Below, piece after piece: positions 19,180-27,018 of a stretch of DNA of 31,310 bases. Both the position numbers and the translations under genes were made by a program. Source of the stretch: Chara braunii (lineage: Eukaryota > Streptophyta > Charophyceae > Charales > Characeae); NCBI GenBank assembly GCA_003427395.1, contig BFEA01000444.1:1097126-1128435 (forward strand), given 5' to 3'. The notes below the pieces were generated by a model. That model searched no databases. It saw nothing but the letters and a program-made list of their open reading frames with translations, and was not told the DNA's origin. Each line of letters begins with the position of its first letter. Position 1 is the first letter of the stretch.

Positions 19180-19541
19180 CATCATGATCACAAAAAATCG
19201 CAAAAGTTGGGTTACTTTTCCCGTTGGCCCATACGTGGTAGAGTAGCAAAAATGGAAAATGTGACGAAACGGCGCAGCATTTACTTCACGGTCTAATTTT
19301 TTTTTATTTTATTCATTTTTTTTTATATTTTTCCTGGAAAGATCACGGCCTAATCTACAGAATATCGATTTTTCAGATTTTTTGGCCAATTTTTCTGAGC
19401 GCAAAAAATTGCCAAAGTTCGCGCTCGAAAATTCTTGGACCGGACCCGCCTGCGGCTGCCGGTCGCCATCCCCCCTAAGAACCCGGTCCGTAAGGCCAGG
19501 AAAGTCCATTTTAGGCCAGCGGGGGTGGTGGTGGTTTAATA
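19180..19541 (+). mobile_element. TIR element copy 1, right part
   Basis: Continues 11133-11373 after the element 2 insertion; the junction rebuilds GGGTCATCATGATCAC with a single CATC. One unit of about 205 bp follows (from 19190), then the right end starting CTGAGCGCAAAAAATTGCC at 19395 and finishing in GGCCAGCGGGGGTGG then TGGTGGTTTAA, the inverted complement of the left end. It contains GGACCGG and CCGGTCC arms able to pair. No coding potential recognised. Confidence 0.75.
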
Positions 19542-19584
19542 GCAGCAGCAGCAGCAAAAACAGCAAAAAAGGACCCACCAAAGT
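19542..19584. repeat. CAG-rich linker between the two TIR copies
   Basis: AGCAGCAGCAGC followed by CAAAAACAGC and CACCAAAGTTTT. A similar CAG-rich stretch (AGTAGCAGCAGGAACAACAG, then CATCTTTGGTT) follows copy 2 at 20385-20430, so it may belong to the repeating unit. Confidence 0.6.
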
Positions 19585-20385
19585 TTTGAACCACCACTAC
19601 CCCCGCCGTCCTAAATTAGGGGGGACTGGTCGCACAGGTCCATGAGGGCTACCGGTAGCACAGTGGGGGGAACCGGCGGAGTGGAAAAATTGGAAAATGC
19701 ATCAAATTGCCCCTGTGATTATTTCACAGGTTGAAATGATTGTTTTAATATTTAAAAATATTTTTCCTAGAAAGATCAAGACGACATCTGCAGACCCTGC
19801 AATTTTCAGACTTCCTAGAGCATTGTACTGGACGTGAAAAATTGCTGAAGTCGGGTACCTTTCCAATTGGCAGACACGTGATAGAGCAGCAAAAATGGAG
19901 TATGGGACGAATTGGCGCGACATTTATTTCACGGTCTAAAATTTTTTTTGTCATTTCTTAAATATTTTTCATGGTAAGACAACGACCAAATCCACAAGCC
20001 CTGCAATTTGCAAAGTTGTTGAGTCGTCCTTCTGAGCGCAAAAAATCGCGGAAGTCAGGGTACTTTTCCGGTTGGCCCACATGTGGTTGAGTGGCAAATT
20101 TCGAAAATGCGACGAAACAGCGCGGCATTTATTTCAAGGTCTAAATATTTGTTTTTAATTCTTTTGATATTTTTCCTGGAAAGATCACAATCTAATCTAC
20201 AGGATCTCAATTTTTCATATTTTTTTCTGAATTCTTCTGAGCGCAAAAAATCCCCAAAGTTGGCGCTTGAAAATCCTTGGATCGGGCCCGCAGGCGCCTG
20301 GCGGTTGCTGCCGCCCCTAAGAACCCAGTCCGTAAGGCCAGGAAAGTTATTTTACGCCGGCGGGGGTAGTGGTGGTTTAAGAGAA
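19585..20385 (+). mobile_element. TIR element copy 2 (uninterrupted)
   Basis: Left terminal repeat AACCACCACTACCCCCGCCG at 19588-19607, then TCCTAAATTAGG. Right terminal repeat near 20350-20380, CGGCGGGGGTAGTGGTGG then TTTAA, is its reverse complement with few changes. Internally a divergent unit (19670-19827) and two units of about 205 bp (19828-20031, 20032-20235) precede the right end at 20236. Shared unit motifs are GCAAAAAATCGC, TACTTTTCCGGTTGGCCC, CGACGAAAC.GCGCGGCATT, CACGGTCTAAA and TTTTTCCTGGAAAGATCA. It is non-coding, so if mobile it is non-autonomous. Confidence 0.75.
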
Positions 20386-20439
20386 AGTAGTAGCAGCAGG
20401 AACAACAGCAGAAGACTACCATCTTTGGTTGAATAAAAC

Positions 20440-21471
20440 GTTGGGAAAAAAAGGAACATCCTGCACCCTGCCCTTCAATCTTCCTCTCAACTCTTCCGCC
20501 CCTATTCCCCGATCAACCCCCTTCCCTGATTGCTGCCTGCAGACACATGTGCTGCCTCATCAAAATTGCCCCTTTAAAGACTGCCAGGCGACTAGCCTAT
20601 CCATAGCCTTCACTAGACACCTTTTCACAAGAGGTTTTGTGTAGCTCAATACACGCCCTCAGTTCTACTGCAAAAGGGTTGTCACAGAGATGCCTGACCT
20701 CAACCCCGCCCTCAAACTTGGCCCTTTACCCACCAATCCTCCTCCCCCCCTTAGAGTAGACTAACAGAGGAATTTGAGACTGTGTCCTGGTCGTTGCTAG
20801 TGAAAGAGTTCAACAGCCACACAATAGTAAGCACAGTACTGAAAATGCTAAACGATCTCAAAATACAGAAATACGCACTCCTGAAGGCAGAAATAATATG
20901 TGATTGTTGATAAACAACTTATATGAGTTCAAACTTCAAATCCTGATGGACAGATTTAAAAAAGATAAGCAGATAATAATTTCACAATAAATCAACAAAC
21001 TTGAAACTAGGTTATTACTAGCCTATTAGTCCATTTATGGTGTTTTGCCCTTGGGAACCTGCTGGACTTCCAAAGAGGTAGCCGGTTTCCAGACGGGTTT
21101 CCCAGGCATGTCAGAAGATGCCCAGAAAGACGTGTTGTCGGTGGCTTGCAGCATTTTAAATGAAGCCCATTATTTTGCTCAGTTGCAAAAACCACTTGCA
21201 GGCTTGCCAGTTGTCCAGCCAGCCACGTGATGAAATATTGATGGCTGTTTCTTTAGATGAACCTCAAGATATTGAATTTCCATGCCATGTAGCTTTCGCA
21301 AACAAATAAACAGAAAAATGACGTGAGCATTGTGACTGAAAGGAAAACACGGTACCATGATAAGGAAGCAGACTGCCATCAGAATCAAAACAGAAAAACG
21401 TAAATGACCACAACTATTACTCCACGGGAAATGGAAAAATTCAGAGTCCAACATCCTGCAGAACATGTTAC
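20440..21471. other. No gene recognised; possible downstream intron/exon sequence of the GATA gene
   Basis: 20440-21000 shows no motif or repeat. On the minus strand, 21470 to about 21340 looks intronic and AT-rich; a TTTCAG near 21340 could be an acceptor. Frames beyond it (to 21007) show nothing I can assign, in particular no clear DEUBAD-type segment found at the C-terminus of some plant GATA26-like proteins. Confidence 0.4.
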
Positions 21472-22044
21472 CTGCAAACTGCTCCCTTTCATCTGCTAAT
21501 TCGACAGCATCGTTGGATCGCCGCATGCAAGGAATGCTTTCCAGTGATGCCACAGTCACAGGGCTGGTGAAAGGTGTTCTGGACGTATTGTCAGCCACAT
21601 CAGTATCACACCGCCCACAAGATGTAGGTAGTCGCGGCCTCTTCACCAAAGCCCCATTGTTTTCCACCGTTGCTGCAGCATCTCCCTTCCTCCAATCGTG
21701 ACCTTTCCAGGGGGATACTCTGTTCTGTAGATGTTCCCCAGTCCAACAAGTAGTGGTCGAAGAGGCCGACAACTGCTTCGCCTGAGTCACCTTCACAATT
21801 AAGCTGGTGTTGCTGCTGTTAGTTTTTCGGCAATTCTCCTTTGAGGACTTGCACCATGCAGATTTGGACCCCCGGGCATAATAACCTCCCCCATGACCAC
21901 TTCCTCCCAGACTTGCAGGAAGGTAATTGGTCAGATTTCCTCGGGTTCTCCACCTCGATCCACAAGCGTTGCAAAGCACTGGCTTATCTGGCGGCCCATT
22001 TCTCCACAACGGAGTCGCTGTGCCACACAATATGAGCAGTCCAT
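21472..22044 (-). CDS. GATA26/27-like zinc-finger transcription factor exon (frameshift in finger)
   Basis: The minus strand encodes [20 protein letters not shown] followed by [13 protein letters not shown], the second half of a plant GATA zinc finger and closest in wording to the GATA26/27 type ([23 protein letters not shown]). GATA factors are nuclear DNA-binding proteins recognising WGATAR sites. The ATG at 22044-22042 gives MDCSYC, the first Cys pair, but the finger then shifts frame at TGTGTGGC (22029-22022). One restored nucleotide would give the normal C-x2-C-x18-C-x2-C. The frame continues about 170 residues, Ser/Thr- and Lys-rich, with basic KRPRLP, to a good donor (TTTGCAG/GTAACA at 21472/21471). 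Further exons are not identified. Either a slightly broken gene or a sequencing error; the long open frame favours a recently active gene. Confidence 0.72.
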
Positions 22045-22115
22045 CACAACAACGCAATGGATTGGTCAAAAGAGAACTGCAGAACAAAGCAATCACAGCA
22101 ACAGCCCCCTATCTT

Positions 22116-22145
22116 CCCCCCCCACCCCCCACCCCACCCCACCCC
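22116..22145 (-). promoter_or_regulatory. G-quadruplex-like run upstream of the GATA exon
   Basis: On the minus strand five G tracts of 4, 4, 4, 6 and 8 separated by single T residues, 72 nt upstream of the candidate ATG. Sequence of this type readily forms G4 structures in DNA or RNA. Role here unknown. Confidence 0.6.
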
Positions 22146-22363
22146 AGCTAACCATCGATCCCTTTTCCATCTGGCAGGCTCTGAATCTGCAATGGACAAC
22201 GTGGGTAGAGGTCATCTCTGAACAACGAAGTTCTTTCCGGAACCTTTAACGACCCAAAATTCAAATATGCACTTGCATGCTTTACATAGAAAGCAAAGGC
22301 AACAAAATCGGCCAAACAGGAAAGGAAGTGAACTATGGCAAAGACAAAAGAAGCGTGAGAAAG

Positions 22364-22442
22364 TCTACCTGCCCAGTGCCTGAATGGTATACAAGTGTAA
22401 CCGTTAATAAAAAGGTTATGAGTTCAAATCCTGAACGACACA
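22364..22442 (+). repeat. Weak tRNA-like (SINE-type) A/B box signature
   Basis: B-box-like GAGTTCAAATCC at 22420-22431, an A-box-like segment GCCCAGTGCCTGAATGGT about 50 nt upstream, and between them TAACC/GGTTA that could pair as an anticodon stem with an over-long loop. It does not fold as a proper tRNA; it could be a SINE head or chance. Confidence 0.35.
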
Positions 22443-22998
22443 ACGATGCCAGGATCTCGTGCCTTATTTATTAAGAAAAGGAAAAGAAAAAGTTGAACCT
22501 TTGCTGCAATCTGCTGGGATGACGACGTTCAACAGACCATGCACCTTTTGCAAGCATTTTTCACCCCTCTTACCAGCCACCAAATTGGGGAAACTTGTCC
22601 GCCTTCCTGCCAAGCTCTTATTTTCATCAATCTTTTCTAAACAACAGGAACAGCAACTAGCTCAGCTAAACAAACAATATACGTTCAATTTTTCCCTTTC
22701 CCCATCCCCCAACTCACGGTCCCCTCACCTTCCCTTCCTCCCCTGCCCCTCCGAGCAGCATACAGTGGCCTTGGCGAGGCTTCAGGCCTCGCCGAACCTA
22801 GGCAGGCCGGCCTTTCTGCTGGGGTGGTTATGCAATCATAAAACATAGAGTCATTAAGCTGCTGAAACCAGGCAGCGGGTGGTTGGGTTAATAAAAAGGA
22901 CTTCTCGATCAAAAACATCAGACAGTCGGAGGAAGTTGCACAACCGGGCCAAAAGGTTTTTTTCTTGGGAGGCCCAGTCCAGTTCATGGTGATCTGTG

Positions 22999-23071
22999 CA
23001 GACGCTGGGGTTTGAACCCTAGTCTCCGTGCTGAAAGTGCGGTAGACTAACCAATTGGGCTGGCCACCCAG
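22999..23071 (-). repeat. tRNA-derived SINE head (tRNA-Glu-like)
   Basis: On the minus strand: A box TGGCCAGCCCAATTGG (23066-23051), D-loop GGTTAGTC, a seven-base anticodon-type loop CTTTCAG (anticodon position TTC, Glu), and B box AGGGTTCAAACCCC (23020-23007). The acceptor stem does not pair and anticodon-stem pairs are mismatched, so it is not a functional tRNA. Such RNA polymerase III promoters mark SINEs; the tRNA-unrelated body would lie to the left (22860-22998), but I cannot define its end or target duplication. Confidence 0.55.
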
Positions 23072-24770
23072 AATGGGCGCTCAACTCTTATGAAGAGCCC
23101 GCCGAGTAGGACTCCACGGTCCAGTAGCAGGGTTTATAGCCTTGCAGAGAGGTAGAGTTGGCAGTCAAGCCTTGGACCTGCACCCTCCAGATCCTTAGTT
23201 CTTTTCTTTTTGTGGCCTTATCTTCTTTTCGGTTCTTTCTCTTCTTGGTTTGTCGATTTTTATGAGAGTATCCTGAACCCGCCCTTTGTGTAGGGTAGGT
23301 ATATACCGATCTTGCGTAAGGAATCGAGTAAGTCTGCCTCAGGTGTGGGGCAGATTCACGACATGAGACATGCAATTGGCCACGACTGCAGTCGGATTCA
23401 GGAAGAAAGCCCATCCACGGTTTGCAAGTTGAACGAATTTGCCCATAGATGATTGGCAGTTTCATTCAGTAGGATACCACCACGGGGAATATCAATGGAG
23501 GGAAAACAGGTGGGTGGCCGTGGAAGCCACAATCGGCTGGAGAGTGTCTAACGACTAGCAACAAGCCACTCATCGTTGAAGGTGAAAGGTGTGCCCAAGT
23601 GGCAATGCAGGCAGGCACAGTAGAGATCACAGAGCACTGAGGAATGAGTAACCGCTTGTCTGCAAGTCATTCTCTCACTTGACTTCTTTCAACTGGGTGC
23701 TAGATGCGTAATTTCAGTCAGGTACATTTAAGAACCTGCTAGTTTGAGTCTGCCCTCAGTGGATGTGGTGGATGAGGAGGCTTGAGAAGTTGGGGACTTA
23801 CCAGCAACGGGGAAATGAGAGGAAAGTTGAACCATTGGTAGACTGTGGACGGCTGCTTGGCAAGGTTCATCCGGGGATAGCTGGAATTGGGGTCTTATAA
23901 ATTCGCAAAACACTAGTGAGAGCATTGTCGGACTGTCGGACTTGGGTATGTTCGAATATTGGTTTAGACTAGGAGACAAAAATAATCACTTACTGTTGTC
24001 GTATGGTGGTCAGTGGTCACTGCTGTTGTAATGATCCCTTCCGACTGTTGTTGCGGTGTTACTACCGCTTGCCCAAACCCCATGTCTGATACTGCAGCTG
24101 GGTCCACTATCTTGCTGACTCGGAAATTGCTGCTCGATGGAAACGAGGGTGGAGAGATGGCGCCTGAATGGAACAACCGTGAAGAGAAAGGCCGCAGAGA
24201 GCCAGTGAATGGAGGCATCACCACTGTAGCAGCCAGCAACGGAGACAAGAACAATGGAAAAGAAAAGAAGACGAAGAAGAAAATATTATTTCCACCCCAT
24301 CCTCACCTAGCTACCGGACAGCCCTGGAAGAAAATGTGCATAACCCAGGAAATCAGGCAGGAGAGGATGGACAAGGGCTAGTGCCTTGTCACGCTCAGGG
24401 GCACATCACAGTATGGTGCCCCCAGATTTGGGACCCAAAAGCGAGCAGCCAGTACGAGTAGCATCTGCTCCTACTGAGCCCAGAGGGTGCACATGAGTTG
24501 GCACCACGGCACCCCTTCCACCCTCCAGCTCAGTGGCAAAAGATGGCTCTTCTTCGGCCGCTCACCCAAATCCCCCTGAAGCAATCCACTTCTGTAACAT
24601 TGGGTAAGCCCCTTGAAGAACTTGGTGAAGAACTCATTGCATCATGAAATTCATGGGCTAAGAAAGCAACTAAGAAATGGGAATTGATCGTAGTGGACAA
24701 TTAGATTGTGAGAACTCTAGGTGCTTTAACTGATTCGCAATCAGCAAAAAAAACAATTAAGAAGATGCAT
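23072..24770. other. Unassigned sequence
   Basis: Several short open frames, the longest about 125 codons, with no recognised motif or repeat. A minus-strand frame at 23088-23465 has a lysine-rich segment (NRQTKKRKNRKEDKATKRKE) of low complexity. I see no RNA gene here. Confidence 0.35.
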
Positions 24771-24806
24771 CTGGAATGAAAGTGAAAGAACTATCTGATC
24801 CTATAG

Positions 24807-24870
24807 GTGAGTTCAAATCGGTCAGACTGTTTTATAAGTGTAGACTAATCCCCTCATTGTCTTTTTGCAG
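24807..24870 (+). other. Candidate 64-bp spliceosomal intron
   Basis: Donor ATAG/GTGAGT at 24807, branch-like GACTAATC about 20 nt before the end, pyrimidine run CTTTTTGCAG ending at 24870. All three signals are good and in order, but neither flank encodes anything I recognise; joining the frame open upstream (from 24777) meets a stop at once, so the host transcript is unknown. Confidence 0.3.
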
Positions 24871-25079
24871 GCTTTTAGTTTGCCTGCCTTTTGTTAGAAA
24901 GAAGGAATTGATGAAAGAAGTAATGATGATCCTAGTGAAAGCCATAGGGAGGATCTTCATCTACCTCTTTTCCTATCGAAAAGCTACTTAAAAAAGGATC
25001 TAAGGGTTGCAGAACCTACCAACATCACAGAAAGGACAACCAAACATACCATTAAGATCATACCCAGTAGTAAGATTCC

Positions 25080-25570
25080 AAACGGACTGAGCTACAGAAT
25101 ATCAACCTTGGAATCAGAAGAACTGCATAAGCAGCTGCAGGAAGTTACAGAGAAAGGTTGGATCAAGCCTAGTTCTTCGCCTCATGGCACACCTTTATTA
25201 TTTGTGCACAATGAGTAGGAAGATCAATTACCAAGGTTTGAACGCAGTTACCTGTGAACAACACAGAACCTCTACCTCGGATCGACGACCTATTAGACCA
25301 ATTGCAAGCTAGCAAGTATTTCTCAAAGATACATCTTGAGTCCGGCTACCACCAGATTGAGGAAGCACCTGAAGATGAGCACAAGACGGGATTCACAACA
25401 CTACAAGTTTGTTCTCATGCCTTTTGGACTAACCAACCAAGGCCCCTGCAACCTCAAAGGTCCATGAATGAGCTGTTCAGACAAAGGTTGGAAAAACTTG
25501 TAATTGTTGACCTCCACAATATCCTGGTTTTCAGTGAAATGTAGGAGGATCACAAGGCACACCTACGACT
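25080..25570 (+). pseudogene. RT N-terminal and palm remnant, element 4
   Basis: Readable pieces: LESEELHKQLQEVTEKGWIK then PSSSPHGTPLLFV; EPLPRIDDLLDQL, ASKYFSKIHLESGYHQIEEA, PEDEHKTGF, then MNELFRQRLEKLVIVDLHNI and LVFSEM. The palm motif is VDLHN instead of YLDD, so the catalytic pair is gone, and stops occur at about 25216 and 25541. The frame ends where the rRNA segment starts. Confidence 0.88.
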
Positions 25571-25575
25571 TGTCC

Positions 25576-25873
25576 TTATAATTCGATACAACACGCAAAA
25601 CCTTACCAGCCCTTGACATACGAAAGAAACTCCTCGTAAGAAATGTACTTTGACTTCATACAGGTGCTGCATGGCTGTCGCCGGCTCGCGTTGTGAGATG
25701 TTGGGTTAACTACTATAATGATCGCAACCCTCATTTAGTGTTGCTAAGACATCACAACGATGTGCTGCACTCACAGAAAACTGCCAGTTGATGTCCAGTC
25801 CGCATGGCCCTTATGGGCAGGGCTACACACGTGCTACAATAGCAATGACAATAGCACACAAGACTAGGAAACC
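25576..25873 (+). pseudogene. Mitochondrial-type small-subunit rRNA fragment (NUMT) inside RT
   Basis: The segment begins AATTCGATACAACACGCAAA, then CCTTACCAGCCCTTGACAT, ACAGGTGCTGCATGGCTGTC, GTGAGATGTTGGGTTAA, CGCAACCCTC, GTGTTGCTAAGACAT, AGTCCGCATGGCCCTTATGG and GCTACACACGTGCTACAAT. These are universal 16S-type SSU rRNA blocks covering roughly E. coli positions 955-1250. CCAGCCCTTGACAT and the loop sequences fit plant mitochondrial rather than plastid 16S (which has CCAGGGCTTGACATGC). Diverged positions (CGCCGGCTCGCGTTGTGAG, TAACTACTATAATGATCGC) and a loss of about 25 nt after ACTGCCAGT show it is not functional. Confidence 0.9.
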
Positions 25874-25881
25874 AGGATTCG

Positions 25882-26052
25882 TGTAGTTCGAATTACTATA
25901 CCTAGGATACATTGTAAATGAAAATGGACTGCAGCCGAAACATCGAGAAATTGTTGCAACCAGGGATGTAGTTCGAATTACTATACCTAGTAGACATTGT
26001 AAATTAAAAAGGACTGCAGCCGAAACATCAAGAAATTGTTGCAAGGGATTGG
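25882..26052 (+). repeat. 85-bp tandem duplication in RT connection, element 4
   Basis: TGTAGTTCGAATTACTATAC starts at 25882 and again at 25967. Both copies encode FELLYLGYIVNENGLQPKH-type sequence, copy 2 with a stop (TAA) in place of GAA/AAT. The period is not a multiple of three. Confidence 0.93.
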
Positions 26053-26700
26053 CCCAGGCCAAAGACCCTCACTGAATTGAGGTTTTCCCTAGGACGATTA
26101 CATTATTACAGGGAGTTCCAAGGAACTTCCCTATCAAAGTTGCACCTATGAGAAGACTCCTCAAGAAAGAGACTACTTGTGGGATAAAGACTGTGACCCA
26201 TCATTCTGAGTCATTACCCTGTCTTGAAAGTTGCAGACCCATTTCGTTCCTGTCTGTTGTGACAACTACTGCTAGCCAGTATGGGATTGGGGCAGTCTGG
26301 CAGCAGAATGATGGGAATGGCCATAGACCTGTTGAGTTTGTTTAAACGCCTCCCATCAGAAAAAGTGGCCAAATCAACTTGCGAGAGGGAACTCTTTGCT
26401 AGAAGCCTTAACAACATTGATACACTACTTGTTTGGCAAACACCGCAGAGCATACTCAGACCATGAAACGTTGAGATGGCTGAAGACTCAGCCCAGATTA
26501 TCTGAGAAGTGACTTACCTATTGGCCTTCGATCATTGAGACATAAAAAGGACAATCAAAAGTACGACTTTAGAGTTGAAGACAATCAAAAGTAGATACAG
26601 CAGTGAGTAGATACAACAGTGTTAGTAGCAGATGCACTCTCGCAAGGGTCTGATTTATTTGGTGCTACAGCAACCTACCTTGACATTGGAATGTTATGCT
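26053..26700 (+). pseudogene. RT end and RNase H remnant, element 4
   Basis: After DWPRPKTLTEL the frame gives YREFQGTSLSK and MRRLLKKET, then VVTTTASQYGIGAVWQQNDG with NGHRPVEFV, where the RNase H TTDAS has become TTTAS, losing the first catalytic Asp. Further pieces are EKVAKSTCERELFA and VLVADALSQGSDLFGA. Stops and frameshifts separate the pieces. Confidence 0.83.
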
Positions 26701-26830
26701 AAACACACGCTTTGAACAATAATAATCCAGACTCTTCAGAAGAATCCCAAACACTTCCCAGAGTACAACCTGACAGATGACATACTATTTCAAGCCAGTA
26801 AGGAACAAGGAAGAATCTATCTGTCCTTCA

Positions 26831-27018
26831 ACCGCCAGTACATGGCCCCAGCGTTGCTGAAAAAGAAACTCGTAGCCTACGAAAATTTCAGCAGCACGGC
26901 CTACCGGACCATGATGCCTGGCGGCGCCAGCCAAAAAAGAAAAAAGGTGCACCACTGGCGGTTCGGAAAAGCTTGGCACGCAGTGAGGGGCCAGCAGGCC
27001 CGGGTGTACTGGTGGTTT
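26831..27018 (+). other. Open-frame foreign island inside integrase leader of element 4
   Basis: The flanking frame reads DDILFQASKEQGRIYLSFN before and DETITSMILGEWRATEGQF after, which in other copies are nearly contiguous (LLF...; NSE.IRSLILGECH.TEGHF). Between them about 188 bp encode an uninterrupted insert including MAPALLKKKLVAYENF, then GGASQKRKKVHHWRFGKAWH and GQQARVYWWF. The stretch is more GC-rich than its surroundings and carries a basic QKRKKV cluster. I do not recognise the source; no target duplication is obvious. Confidence 0.5.

Noticed and set aside
21179-22096. Single 305-residue protein from the full minus-strand frame
   Set aside because: The first residues read the finger start in the wrong frame, and the segment after 21472 follows a strong splice donor and looks intronic (hydrophobic, AT-rich).
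25576-25873. Bacterial contamination or a true rRNA gene
   Set aside because: The segment is only about 300 bp, diverged at universally conserved bases, lacks about 25 nt internally and is bounded by retrotransposon RT on both sides.
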